From positions 5,952,001 through 6,016,000 of the forward strand of contig NZ_CP107836.1 of assembly GCF_036346615.1 (NCBI RefSeq): a stretch of 64,000 nt of DNA. Reading direction: 5' to 3'. Below the pieces are notes generated by a model. It ran no database searches, was not told the origin of the DNA, and worked only from the letters and a program-made list of their open reading frames with translations. Origin of the DNA: Streptomyces sp. NBC_00523. Lineage in GTDB: Bacteria; Actinomycetota; Actinomycetes; Streptomycetales; Streptomycetaceae. Shown here in pieces: positions 8,557-16,997 of the stretch. A program made the position numbers and the translations under genes. Numbering within the stretch: position 1 is the first letter of the stretch; every line of letters begins with the position of its first letter.

Positions 8557-9273
8557 TCAGCCGTGCAGCCCGCATTCGGTCTTGCCGCGCCCGGCCCAGC
8601 GGCCGGCCCGCGCGTCCTCGCCCTCCAGCACCCGGCGGGTGCAGGGCGCGCAGCCCACGGAGGCGTAACCGTCCATCAGCAGCGGGTTGGTGAGCACCCC
8701 GTGCTCGGCGACGTAGGCGTCCACGTCGTCCTGGGTCCAGCGGGCGATCGGCGAGACCTTCACCTTCCGGCGCTTCTCGTCCCAGCCGACCACAGGGGTG
8801 TTCGCCCGGGTCGGGGACTCGTCGCGGCGCAGCCCGGTCGCCCAGGCGGCGTACGCGGTCAGGCCCTCTTCCAGGGGCTTGACCTTGCGCAGCTTGCAGC
8901 AGAGGTCGGGGTCGCGGTCGTGCAGCTTCGGCCCGTACTCGGCGTCCTGCTCGGCGACTGTCTGACGCGGCGTCAGCGTGATCACCCGGACGTCCATCAC
9001 GGCGTCCACCGCGTCCCGGGTCCCGATGGTCTCCTCGAAGTGGTAGCCGGTGTCCAGGAACACCACGTCCACGCCGGGCATCACCCGGGAGGCGAGGTGC
9101 GCGACGACCGCGTCCTCCATCGAGGACGTGACGCAGAACCGGGGCCCGAAGGTGTCGGTCGCCCACTTCAGGATGTCGAGCGCGGAGGCGTCCTCCAGCT
9201 CGCGCCCGGCCCGCTCGGCGAGCTCCCGCAGCTCCTCACCGGTGAGCGTGTCGATGTTCTGAGTGACCGTCAT
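8557..9273 (-). CDS. cysH: Assimilatory (phospho)adenylylsulfate reductase (CysH), APS-reductase-type motif
   Basis: This 238-residue thiol-dependent reductase makes sulfite from APS or PAPS. The C-terminal KTECGLHG carries the catalytic Cys. A CC pair (DLCCKL) plus CAPC form the four-Cys motif that binds a [4Fe-4S] cluster in APS reductases and is missing in E. coli-type PAPS reductases. An APS preference is therefore likely. The ATG at 9273 overlaps the zinc-ribbon gene stop by 4 bp (ATGA). The opening codons (MTVTQNIDTL) and length fit the actinobacterial enzyme. Confidence 0.93.
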   Translation of the reverse strand: MTVTQNIDTLTGEELRELAERAGRELEDASALDILKWATDTFGPRFCVTSSMEDAVVAHLASRVMPGVDVVFLDTGYHFEETIGTRDAVDAVMDVRVITLTPRQTVAEQDAEYGPKLHDRDPDLCCKLRKVKPLEEGLTAYAAWATGLRRDESPTRANTPVVGWDEKRRKVKVSPIARWTQDDVDAYVAEHGVLTNPLLMDGYASVGCAPCTRRVLEGEDARAGRWAGRGKTECGLHG

Positions 9274-9449
9274 ATCCCGTTCCCTCCAACGTCGTTGGCC
9301 TGCAGTCCCCGGCTCAGCAGGCCCAGGAACTTCAGCTGGAACGCCCGATTGCAGGAGGCGCATTCCCACGCCCCGTGCCCGGCCTCGTGCGGACGCAGGT
9401 CCTCGTCCCCGCAGTACGGGCAGTGGAAGGGTGCGGCGCGCCCGCTCAT
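9270..9449 (-). CDS. Small zinc-ribbon protein of the sulfite-reductase operon
   Basis: This 59-residue protein is translationally coupled on both sides, by ATGA overlaps with the sulfite-reductase stop and with the cysH start. Two Cys pairs, CPYC (residues 10-13) and CASC (30-33), form a zinc ribbon. The rest (FQLKFLGLLSRGL) is a short amphipathic tail. Its fixed place between sulfite reductase and cysH suggests a role in enzyme maturation or electron delivery, but I know of no proven function. Confidence 0.85.
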   Translation of the reverse strand: MSGRAAPFHCPYCGDEDLRPHEAGHGAWECASCNRAFQLKFLGLLSRGLQANDVGGNGI

Positions 9450-11143
9450 GACAGCGACTCCGCGCTGGCGCGGGCCGCCCAGGTGGCGAAGCGCTCGTCG
9501 TCCTCGCGCTCCTCCTGGAACCTGCCGAGCACGCGCTCCACGTAGTCGGGCAGCTCGGCCGAGGTGACCTTCAGACCGCGCACCTTGCGGCCGAATCCGG
9601 CGTCCAGGCCGAGTGCGCCGCCCAAGTGGACCTGGTAGCCCTCCACCTGCTCGCCGTTCTCGTCCAGCATCAGCTGGCCCTTGAGCCCGATGTCCGCGGT
9701 CTGGATGCGGGCGCAGGCGTTGGGGCAGCCGTTGATGTTGATGGTCAGGGGCTCGTCGAAGTCGGGGAGACGGCGCTCCAGTTCCTCGATGAGGGAGGCG
9801 CCGCGCGCCTTCGTCTCCACGATCGCGAGCTTGCAGTACTCGATGCCGGTGCAGGCCATCGTGCCGCGCCGGAAGGTGGACGGCTTCACCTGGAAGCCGA
9901 GCGACTCCAGACCGGCGGACAGCGACTCGACCCGGTCCTGCTCGACGTCGAGGATAATCATCTTCTGCTCGACGGTGGTCCGGACCCGGCCCGAGCCGTG
10001 CGCCTCGGCCAGCTCGGCGATCTTGGCGAGCGTGGAGCCGTCGACCCGGCCGACCCGGGGGGCGAAGCCGACGTAGAAGCGGCCGTCCTGCTGCGGGTGG
10101 ACGCCGATGTGGTCGCGCCACCGGCTGCTCGGCTCCGCCGGGGCGGGCCCGTCAAGGAGCGGGCGCTTCAGGTACTCGTCCTCCAGGATCTGGCGGAACT
10201 TGGCGACGCCCCAGTCGGCGACCAGGAACTTCAGCCGGGCCCGGTTGCGCAGCCGGCGGTAGCCGTAGTCCCGGAAGATGCCCACCACGCCGGCCCAGAC
10301 GTCCGCGACCTCGTCCAGCGGCACCCAGGCGCCCAGGCGCTCGGCCAGCCGGGGGTTGGTGGAGAGCCCGCCACCGACCCAGAGGTCGAAGCCCGGTCCG
10401 TGCTCGGGGTGTTCGACGCCCACGAAGGCGATGTCGTTGATCTCGTGGACGACGTCCTGGACCGGGGATCCGGAGATCGCGGTCTTGAACTTCCGGGGGA
10501 GGTTGGAGAATTCGGGGCTGCCGATGTACCGGGCGTGGATCTCCTCCAGCGCCGGTGTGCCGTCGATGATCTCGTCGGCGGCGATGCCCGCCACCGGGGA
10601 GCCGATCATCGTGCGCGGGCAGTCGCCGCACGCCTCGGTGGTGGAGAGCCCCACGGCCTCCAGCTTCTGCCAGATCGCCGGGACGTCCTCGATGCGGATC
10701 CAGTGCATCTGGACGTTCTGCCGGTCGGTGATGTCCGCGCTGCCCCGCGCGTACTCCTGCGAGATCTCGCCGATGACGCGCAGCTGCTCGGTGGTCAGCT
10801 TCCCGCCGTCGATGCGGACCCGCATCATGAAGTACTTGTCCTCCAGCTCCTCGGGCTCCAGCACCGCGGTCTTGCCGCCGTCGATGCCGGCCTTGCGCTG
10901 GGTGTAGAGCCCCCACCAACGCATGCGCCCCCGCAGGTCGTTGGGGTCGATCGAGTCGAATCCGCGCTTGGAGTAGATCGTCTCAATGCGTGTCCGCACG
11001 TTGAGACTGTCGTCGTCCTTCTTGAACTGCTCATTGCCGTTGAGCGGGGTGTAGTGCCCCAGGGCCCACTGACCTTCGCCGCGGTGGCGGCCCACCTTGC
11101 GGCGGGGCGCGGCGGGCGCAGGCTTTTCCGGGGTTGCGGCCAT
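9446..11143 (-). CDS. sir: Ferredoxin-type assimilatory sulfite reductase (siroheme, [4Fe-4S])
   Basis: This 565-residue enzyme reduces sulfite to sulfide with six electrons. The cluster ligands are visible as ACTGIEYC (Cys-x5-Cys) and GCPNAC (Cys-x3-Cys), which bind the siroheme-bridged 4Fe-4S centre. Repeated ferrite-like halves are typical of the SirA/NirA family. ATG 11143 has GAAGGACG just upstream; a longer frame to 11191 lacks that. In M. tuberculosis SirA a Tyr-Cys crosslink lies near the active site; the EACGDCPRTM segment here could hold the equivalent Cys, but I cannot confirm it. It is the first structural gene of the sulfur operon, with a small leader ORF upstream. Confidence 0.93.
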   Translation of the reverse strand: MAATPEKPAPAAPRRKVGRHRGEGQWALGHYTPLNGNEQFKKDDDSLNVRTRIETIYSKRGFDSIDPNDLRGRMRWWGLYTQRKAGIDGGKTAVLEPEELEDKYFMMRVRIDGGKLTTEQLRVIGEISQEYARGSADITDRQNVQMHWIRIEDVPAIWQKLEAVGLSTTEACGDCPRTMIGSPVAGIAADEIIDGTPALEEIHARYIGSPEFSNLPRKFKTAISGSPVQDVVHEINDIAFVGVEHPEHGPGFDLWVGGGLSTNPRLAERLGAWVPLDEVADVWAGVVGIFRDYGYRRLRNRARLKFLVADWGVAKFRQILEDEYLKRPLLDGPAPAEPSSRWRDHIGVHPQQDGRFYVGFAPRVGRVDGSTLAKIAELAEAHGSGRVRTTVEQKMIILDVEQDRVESLSAGLESLGFQVKPSTFRRGTMACTGIEYCKLAIVETKARGASLIEELERRLPDFDEPLTININGCPNACARIQTADIGLKGQLMLDENGEQVEGYQVHLGGALGLDAGFGRKVRGLKVTSAELPDYVERVLGRFQEEREDDERFATWAARASAESLS

Positions 11144-11257
11144 GACAGTACGTCCTTCGGGACTGCGGGAGGGCGGCTCTGAACTGCACACTCGCGTGAA
11201 GCGCGGCGGTGCGCAGGGCTGAACTGAAGCAAGGGGATCTCGGCGGTGCTGGGACTC

Positions 11258-11341
11258 TCAGCTCGCCGGACAGATGGCGCTGGACATGCGGCCGAGGTCG
11301 ACGTGGCGTCGACTCACCAAGGCAATTCCAGTTCCGGACAT
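11258..11341 (-). CDS. Putative Cys-responsive leader peptide upstream of the sulfur operon
   Basis: This 27-codon ORF ends 114 bp before the sulfite-reductase start. It ends RRHVDLGRMSSAICPAS, which matches the core (R-R-x-H-V-D-L-x-R-x-x-S-A-x-C) I recall for the actinobacterial family annotated as putative leader peptide upstream of sulfur and cysteine genes. Translation could start at ATG 11341 or at GTG 11317, and the conserved part is kept in both. Family knowledge suggests stalling at the near-terminal Cys codon when cysteinyl-tRNA is short, altering expression of the genes downstream. That mechanism is inferred here. Confidence 0.75.
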   Translation of the reverse strand: MSGTGIALVSRRHVDLGRMSSAICPAS

Positions 11342-11526
11342 GACGGAAGCGTGTCATGGGGATCTCGCGGCAGTCCACCACTATCCATGATGTGGACGGC
11401 GTGGTCCCGCCTGATGAGACGATGTGGCGCCCGTCACGCAGGGGGCGGGCGCCGGGGTGCAGCGTAAAACCGGACAAGCAAGGGGATTTGCTGCGGAAGT
11501 GGCTACGGCTGTGCGCGGGGCACCGC

Positions 11527-12123
11527 TCAGCGGCCGGAGCCCGGCCACGGGCCGGGGGTGTCCACCGGCTCCTCCAGCTCCGTGCGCGTGTCGAACAACC
11601 GGAAGCCGCGCCTCAGGTAGTTGTCCATCGCGTGCGGACCGTCCTTGGAGCAGGTGTGCAGCCACACCCGCTTCGTCGCCGGCCGCTCCGGCCACCGCTC
11701 GGCCAGGTCCCAGGCGCGGGCCGCGCCGTACGACAGCAGATGACCGCCGATCCGCCGCCCCCGGAAGGCCGGGATCAGCCCGAAGTACATGATCTCGACC
11801 ACGCCGTCGTCCTGCGGGTCCAGCTCGATGTAGCCCGCCGGGGTGCCGTTCGCGTACGCCACCCAGGTCTCCGCGCCCGGCCGCTCCAGGGCCTCCTGCC
11901 ACTGCGCGTACGTCATGCCGAGCCGGTCCGTCCACCGGATGTCCCCGCCCACCGCCGTGTACAGGAAGCGGCTGAACTCGGGCAGCGGCACCTCGGACCG
12001 CACGATCCGGACCTCCGCGTCCGGCACGGCCGACGGCCGCAGATCATCGGGCGAGGTCTGCTCCAGGGACCAGATGGTCACCTCTTCGGAGGCCGGTGGC
12101 GCGGGTCGTACGGGGTCGCTCAT
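11527..12123 (-). CDS. GNAT-family N-acetyltransferase
   Basis: This 198-residue protein has the GNAT core: VAYANGTPAGYIELDPQ (beta strands), then EIMYFGLIPAFRGRRIGGHLLSYG, with RGRRIG as the acetyl-CoA pyrophosphate loop (Q/RxxGxG/A variant). The C-terminal part VWLHTCSKDGPHAMDNYLRRGF fits the acceptor side. The substrate is unknown. It lies directly upstream, same strand, of the sulfur-operon leader, but about 380 bp separate it from sulfite reductase, so a separate promoter for the latter is likely. ATG 12123 is the only good start. Confidence 0.85.
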   Translation of the reverse strand: MSDPVRPAPPASEEVTIWSLEQTSPDDLRPSAVPDAEVRIVRSEVPLPEFSRFLYTAVGGDIRWTDRLGMTYAQWQEALERPGAETWVAYANGTPAGYIELDPQDDGVVEIMYFGLIPAFRGRRIGGHLLSYGAARAWDLAERWPERPATKRVWLHTCSKDGPHAMDNYLRRGFRLFDTRTELEEPVDTPGPWPGSGR

Positions 12124-12204
12124 GGCTGCCAGACAACCATGCCCCGCCCCCCTCGCCCCACCCGGGCCCTGGTCAGCGGGGCCCTTGCCGCCCCCGGCCC
12201 CGCC

Positions 12205-13509
12205 TCACCGCGCCACCGGCCCCTCCCGCTCGCGCGCCTCGCGGGCCGCCGTCACCACCGGGGCCTGCGAGTGCGGCAGCAGGTCGGCCGGGTGCTCCGG
12301 GTGGACGACCTCCACCTCCACGCCCTCGCCGAACCGGTACGGGCGGTGCGCGAGGACCTCGGCCAGATGGCGCCGCAGCCGCGATATCTCCGCCCGCACC
12401 GTCACCGTCCTGGTCGCGTCACCGAACAGGTCCCGGGCCAGCTCGGAGGCCGTACGCCCCTCCCGGTGCAGCGCCAGCGCGTACAGCAGCTCGGCGTGGC
12501 GCGGAGACAGCCGCTGGGTCCAGGTGCCCACCGGGCTGACCACGTTCACCGCGAGCGCGCGCGGCCGGCTCAGATCGAGGACCACCCGGCGCGGCGGGCT
12601 GTCCATCGTCCCGTCCGCGACCTGGACCAGCCAGCCGCCCGGCAGCGGCTCCACCCGGCACATGCCCAGCGACGGCAGCCACACCCGGCCCGGCCCCAGC
12701 GACTTCGGCAGCGGCAGCCGGTCCATCGGGGGCATCCCCGTCACCGCCGCCGTCCAGCCGTGGCCGTCCACCGCCACCGCCCGGCCGCCGATCCGGCTCA
12801 GGACCGGGGCGGCCACCGCCCGCAGCCGGTCCACCGCCTCCAGATGCCGCACCCGGATCTCGCTCTCCGCCAGCCGGGCCACCGACCGCACCAGGGCCAG
12901 CGTCGTCGGGTGGAAGGTGGACGCAGGCCCGCTGATGTCCACGATCCCCATCAGCCGGCCGTCCCGGGGATCGCGTACCGGGGCCGCCGCGCACGTCCAG
13001 CCGTGCAGGGTGCGCACGAAGTGCTCCGCCGAGTGCACCTGCACCGGGGCGCGGGAGGCCAGCGCCGTGCCGATCGCGTTGGTGCCGGTGATCTCCTCGG
13101 ACCACGCCGCGCCCTCCGCGAGGCAGATGTCGTCGGCCCGGCGCAGCACCCCCGTGTTGCCCTCGCGCCACAGCACCCGGCCCTCGACATCGGTGACGAC
13201 CATGATCTGTTGCGAGGCGTCCGCGATGCTGGTCAGCCCGTCGCTGAGCAGCGGCATCACCTCGCCCAGCGCGGAGCTGCGGCGCCGGTGCTCGATCTCG
13301 TCCGTCTCCAGCAGCCTGCTGTGCGTCGTCTGCTCGGGATCGATGCCGCTGCGCAGCACCCGGTCCCAGGAGGCGCCGATCTCCGCCCGGGGCACGGCGC
13401 GCATGCGGTCGCCCGCCATCCGCGCCTCCCGGGACCGGTGCACCTGGCGTCTGGCCTGCGGGCTCTCCTGAACAATCGGCCGCAGCACGTCCGCCGGAGT
13501 CGTCTCCAC
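12205..13509 (-). CDS. GAF-domain transcriptional regulator (AcoR-like N-terminus)
   Basis: This 434-residue cytosolic regulator has residues 60-230 similar to the GAF sensor part of AcoR-type activators (SWDRVLRSGIDPE, then MVVTDVEGRVLWREG and EEITGTNAIGTALASR). There is no sigma-54 AAA domain. Instead the C-terminal 100 residues carry a winged-helix-like region (LSPRHAELLYALALHREGRTASELARDLFG, then RAEISRLRRHLAEVL). In Streptomyces such proteins often control aldehyde dehydrogenase genes, but none is adjacent here. The GTG at 13509 has GAGGGGGAA upstream. Its own upstream region holds repeated GCAAC motifs. Confidence 0.8.
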   Translation of the reverse strand: METTPADVLRPIVQESPQARRQVHRSREARMAGDRMRAVPRAEIGASWDRVLRSGIDPEQTTHSRLLETDEIEHRRRSSALGEVMPLLSDGLTSIADASQQIMVVTDVEGRVLWREGNTGVLRRADDICLAEGAAWSEEITGTNAIGTALASRAPVQVHSAEHFVRTLHGWTCAAAPVRDPRDGRLMGIVDISGPASTFHPTTLALVRSVARLAESEIRVRHLEAVDRLRAVAAPVLSRIGGRAVAVDGHGWTAAVTGMPPMDRLPLPKSLGPGRVWLPSLGMCRVEPLPGGWLVQVADGTMDSPPRRVVLDLSRPRALAVNVVSPVGTWTQRLSPRHAELLYALALHREGRTASELARDLFGDATRTVTVRAEISRLRRHLAEVLAHRPYRFGEGVEVEVVHPEHPADLLPHSQAPVVTAAREAREREGPVAR

Positions 13510-13586
13510 GCCGGTTCCCCCTCACCCCACTGCCGGCCCGGTGCGCGGGCCGCGCCCCATCCTGCCGCCGCCCGGGCCCCGATACC

Positions 13587-13620
13587 GCAACTCCACACAA
13601 TGGTTGCAACCCTCTGCAAC
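13587..13620. promoter_or_regulatory. GCAAC direct repeats and a GGTTGCAACC palindrome, candidate operator
   Basis: Three GCAAC copies lie at 13587-13591, 13606-13610 and 13616-13620. The middle one is inside the perfect 10-bp palindrome GGTTGCAACC (13602-13611). They sit about 80-120 bp upstream of the GAF regulator's start, in the 246-bp gap that otherwise shows nothing clear. A binding site for that regulator is a fair guess, not shown. Confidence 0.45.
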
Positions 13621-13755
13621 TCTGGCGAGGGTCCCCGGACCGTACAAGAGTGGCGACACACCGCACTGCGGGGCCCCCGGCCCTCACGTGCGATGTGTAC
13701 AGCATGGGGGGTGGTGCCGTGTCGGCGCAGCACCACCCCCCGTTGCTGTGTCCGG

Positions 13756-15393
13756 TCAGGATTCCACCGGCCGGGCCCGGGCCACGACCGACGCCAGATC
13801 CAGGGTGTGCGGCAGGGTCCCGAACGCCGCGCCCCCGTCCCCTCCCAGGCGCGAAGCGCAGAAGGCGTCCGCCACCTCGGGCGGCGCCCAGCGCACCAGC
13901 AGCGAGCCCTGGAGCACCAGCGCGATGCGCTCCACGACCCGGCGCGCCCGCGCCTCGATCCCCGCCAGGTCGGCCAGCTCCGTCAGCATGTCCCTGATCG
14001 CCGCGTCCAGCCGGTGATCGGCGCCCCGGGCCCGCCCGACCTCCTGGAGGAACGCGTTCAGCGCGAGCGGTTCGCGCCGCAGCACCCGCAGCACGTCCAG
14101 CGCCTGGACGTTCCCGGACCCCTCCCAGAGGGAGTTGAGCGGCGCCTCCCGCAGCAGCCGGGGCATCCCCGACTCCTCCACGTAGCCGTTGCCGCCCAGG
14201 CACTCCAGCGCCTCGGCCACCAGCGGCGTGCACCGCTTGGTCACCCAGTACTTCGCCGCCGGCACCGCGAGCCGCAGGAACGCCGACTCGCTCTCGCCGC
14301 CGTCGTCGTACGCCGCCGCGAGCCGCATCGCCAGCACGGTCGCCGCCTCCGACTCCACCGCGAGGTCGGCCAGCACGTTGCGCATCAGCGGCTTGTCCAC
14401 GAGCGGCCCGCCGAACGCGGACCGGTGCGTCGTGTGGTGGACCGCCTGCGCCACCGCCTGCCGCATCAGCGCCGCCGAACCGGTCACGCAGTCCAGCCGG
14501 GTCGCCGCCACCATCCCCATGATCGTGCGGACGCCCTGCCCCTCCTCGCCGATCCGGCGCACCCACGTCCCGTCGAACTCGACCTCCGCCGAGGCGTTGG
14601 ACCGGTTGCCCAGCTTGTCCTTGAGCCGCTGGATCGCGAACGCGTTGCGGCTGCCGTCCGGCAGCACCCGGGGCAGCAGGAAGCAGGTGAGGCCGTCGGG
14701 GGCCTGCGCGAGGACCAGGAAGCCGTCGGACATCGGCGCCGAGCAGAACCACTTGTGCCCGGTCAGCAGGTAGGCCCCGTCCTCGGTCAGCCGCTCGGCG
14801 CGCGTGGTGTTCGCCCGCACGTCCGAGCCGCCCTGCTTCTCGGTCATGCCCATCCCCAGCAGCACCCCGGCCTTCCGCAGGGGCGGCCGCAGCCCCTCCT
14901 CGTACACCCGCGAGGTCAGCAGCGGCTCCCACTGTGCGGCCACCTCCGGCTCGGCGCGCAGGGCCGGCACCGCCGCGTGCGTCATGGAGAGCGGGCAGCC
15001 GTGGCCCGCCTCCGCCTGCGTCCACACCAGGAAACCCGCCGCCCGGCGGACATGCCCGCCCGGCCGGTCCCAGGCACCGGTCAGCCCGGCCCCGACGGCG
15101 TGCCCGAGCAGCCGGTGCCAGGCCGGGTGGAAGCCGACCTCGTCGACGCGGTGGCCGTAGCGGTCGTGGGTGCGCAGCTTCGGCGGATTCTCGTTGGCCT
15201 GCGTCGCCCAGGACGCCGCCTGCGCGGAGCCCGCCGCCCGGCCGAGCGCGGTGAGCCCGACCCGGGCCTCGTCCAGGACCTCGGGCGGAAGATGACGTTC
15301 CACGGCCTCGCCGAGTACCCGGTCCGTACCGAAGACGTCATGGCCGAGCAGGGGAGGGGCCTGGTTGGACACGGTGTGGGTGGTGGTCGCCAT
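13756..15393 (-). CDS. AidB/isovaleryl-CoA dehydrogenase-like acyl-CoA dehydrogenase
   Basis: This 545-residue flavoprotein is longer than classic acyl-CoA dehydrogenases and matches the AidB group. The FAD/acyl region reads GMGMTEKQGGSDVRANTT, then TGHKWFCSAPMSDG. Near the C-terminus CLGGNGYVEESGMPRLLREAPLNSLWEGSGN is the AidB-type ending. E. coli AidB is linked to the alkylation response. Whether this protein oxidises an acyl-CoA is unknown. I chose ATG 15393 (MATTTHT) over an upstream extension; only 17 bp separate it from the divergent GTG at 15411, so both messages probably start near their start codons. Confidence 0.85.
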   Translation of the reverse strand: MATTTHTVSNQAPPLLGHDVFGTDRVLGEAVERHLPPEVLDEARVGLTALGRAAGSAQAASWATQANENPPKLRTHDRYGHRVDEVGFHPAWHRLLGHAVGAGLTGAWDRPGGHVRRAAGFLVWTQAEAGHGCPLSMTHAAVPALRAEPEVAAQWEPLLTSRVYEEGLRPPLRKAGVLLGMGMTEKQGGSDVRANTTRAERLTEDGAYLLTGHKWFCSAPMSDGFLVLAQAPDGLTCFLLPRVLPDGSRNAFAIQRLKDKLGNRSNASAEVEFDGTWVRRIGEEGQGVRTIMGMVAATRLDCVTGSAALMRQAVAQAVHHTTHRSAFGGPLVDKPLMRNVLADLAVESEAATVLAMRLAAAYDDGGESESAFLRLAVPAAKYWVTKRCTPLVAEALECLGGNGYVEESGMPRLLREAPLNSLWEGSGNVQALDVLRVLRREPLALNAFLQEVGRARGADHRLDAAIRDMLTELADLAGIEARARRVVERIALVLQGSLLVRWAPPEVADAFCASRLGGDGGAAFGTLPHTLDLASVVARARPVES

Positions 15394-15410
15394 GCCGATA
15401 CGGTAAGGAC

Positions 15411-16595
15411 GTGCAGGCAGCAAACGAAACACCCGAGCGGCCACCGGGCCGGCTCCACCGGGCCCGAGTGCTCTACCGCAACGTCTCCAAGCGGCAGCTC
15501 GCCTGGCAACTGCTCAAGGACACGGTCAACTCGTGCATGGAGTACCGCATCCTGGGACTCGCCGCCGAGGCCGCGTTCTTCACCCTGCTGTCCCTGCCCC
15601 CGCTGCTCCTCGGCCTGATCGGCCTGCTCGGTTACGTGGACGAGTGGACCAGCACCACCACGGTCGCGTCCATCGAGCGCAACATCCTCAGCGCGGCCCA
15701 CACCATGCTCTCCGAGCGGGGCGTGAACGACTTCGCCAAGCCGCTGCTGTCCGACGTCACGACCGGCGCCCGGCCCGACGTCATCTCCCTCGGCTTCGCG
15801 ATCGCCCTGTGGTCCGGCTCCCGCGCGGTCAACGTCTTCATCGACACGATCACCGTCATGTACGGGCTCGACGGCCAGCGCGGCATCGTCAGGACCCGGA
15901 TGCTCGCGTTCCTGCTGTACGTGGTCGCGCTGCTGCTCGGCGCGGTCGTGCTGCCGCTGCTCGTGGTCGGCCCGGACCGGGTCGTGGAGCTCATACCGTG
16001 GGGCACCGAGGTCATAAGCGTCCTGTACTGGCCGCTGGTCATCGTGCTCTCGGTCGCCTTCCTCACCACCCTCTACCACGTGTCCGTGCCGGTCCGTTCG
16101 CCGTGGATCGAGGACATGCCGGGCGCCCTGGTGGCCCTGGCGATGTGGGTGTTCGGCAGCTTCCTGCTCCGGATCTACCTGACCAGTACGGTCGAGGGCC
16201 CCACGATCTACGGATCGCTGGCCGCCCCCATCGCGGTGCTGCTCTGGATCGGCGTCTCCGCCTTCGCGGTCCTGGTGGGCGCCGCCGTCAACGCGGCCAT
16301 CGACCGGGTCTGGCCCTCGGTGGCGACGGCCGCCGCCCGCGCCGCGAACGACCGGGTGCGCGCCGCCCAGGCCGCCGAGTTCGTCGCCCGCACCCAGGCG
16401 GAGAGCTGGCACGGCGGCCCGCCGGCCGACGAGGACGACGACGATGACGAGGGCGACGAGGGCGACAGCCCGTACATGCCCTCCGAGTTCCCCGAGCGCT
16501 GGTCGCGGTTCCTGCCGCCGGACGACGTGAAGTCCCGGCTCCAGAAGCCCGGCCGGGAGAAGGACGCGGACCGGTCCAACCCGTACGACGAGTGA
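15411..16595 (+). CDS. YihY/BrkB-family integral membrane protein
   Basis: This 394-residue inner-membrane protein has about six hydrophobic segments. The family features are EYRILGLAAEAAFFTLLSLPP at the start of the first helix and GALVALAMWVFGSFLLRIYL later. The C-terminal tail (about 320-394) is acidic (a run of Glu and Asp) and then basic, and is probably cytoplasmic. YihY proteins are sometimes called ribonuclease BN, a name I would not use; their function is uncertain. The GTG at 15411 lacks a ribosome site, and with the neighbour 17 bp away a leaderless message is plausible. Confidence 0.85.
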   Translation: MQAANETPERPPGRLHRARVLYRNVSKRQLAWQLLKDTVNSCMEYRILGLAAEAAFFTLLSLPPLLLGLIGLLGYVDEWTSTTTVASIERNILSAAHTMLSERGVNDFAKPLLSDVTTGARPDVISLGFAIALWSGSRAVNVFIDTITVMYGLDGQRGIVRTRMLAFLLYVVALLLGAVVLPLLVVGPDRVVELIPWGTEVISVLYWPLVIVLSVAFLTTLYHVSVPVRSPWIEDMPGALVALAMWVFGSFLLRIYLTSTVEGPTIYGSLAAPIAVLLWIGVSAFAVLVGAAVNAAIDRVWPSVATAAARAANDRVRAAQAAEFVARTQAESWHGGPPADEDDDDDEGDEGDSPYMPSEFPERWSRFLPPDDVKSRLQKPGREKDADRSNPYDE

Positions 16596-16599
16596 GCGC

Positions 16600-16944
16600 T
16601 CAGTCGGCGTCCGGCGCGCTCTGCGACCCCGGCGACCAGGACAGCTTCACCGTCAGATGGCCTTCCAGCGCGCTCTTCGCGATCACCGCGCCCGCCTCCG
16701 AGGTGATCTTCACGCCGAACTCCAGCTCCACCCCGTCCGGCTTCAGCCGTCCGTCCCGGAACACGGCGAGCGCCGACTCGGCCGCCGAGCGGATGCCCTC
16801 CAGCGCGCTGTCGAACGTGCGCCCCGCGCGCGCCAGGGCGTGCTGCCCGTCCCGCGCCACCAGCTGCGCACCCGGCGCGTGCCGGTCGACCTCCACGGTC
16901 ACCGTCGCCCCGTTGTCCGTGGTGAACTCCATCAGTGACGCCAT
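16600..16944 (-). CDS. CU044_2847/Trypco1-like small protein
   Basis: This 114-residue protein starts MEFTTDNGATVTVEVDR (after MASL) and carries FDSALEGIRSAAESALAVF, then VELEFGVKITSEAGAVIAKSALEGHLTVKLSW. This is the pattern I know as the CU044_2847 family, also called trypsin-co-occurring domain 1. Aravind and co-workers placed that domain in predicted conflict or effector systems with trypsin-like proteases. No protease is adjacent here, so it appears as an orphan. It converges with the YihY gene, the stops being 4 bp apart. Confidence 0.7.
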   Translation of the reverse strand: MASLMEFTTDNGATVTVEVDRHAPGAQLVARDGQHALARAGRTFDSALEGIRSAAESALAVFRDGRLKPDGVELEFGVKITSEAGAVIAKSALEGHLTVKLSWSPGSQSAPDAD

Positions 16945-16997
16945 GACCGCCCCCGTAGCCGATTACGCACGCTGCCGTGTCCGTCGACACTAGTGGC

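Noticed and set aside
11356..15618. A 1420-codon open frame on the plus strand
   Set aside because: It runs antisense through GNAT, the GAF regulator and the AidB-like gene; no family motifs appear.
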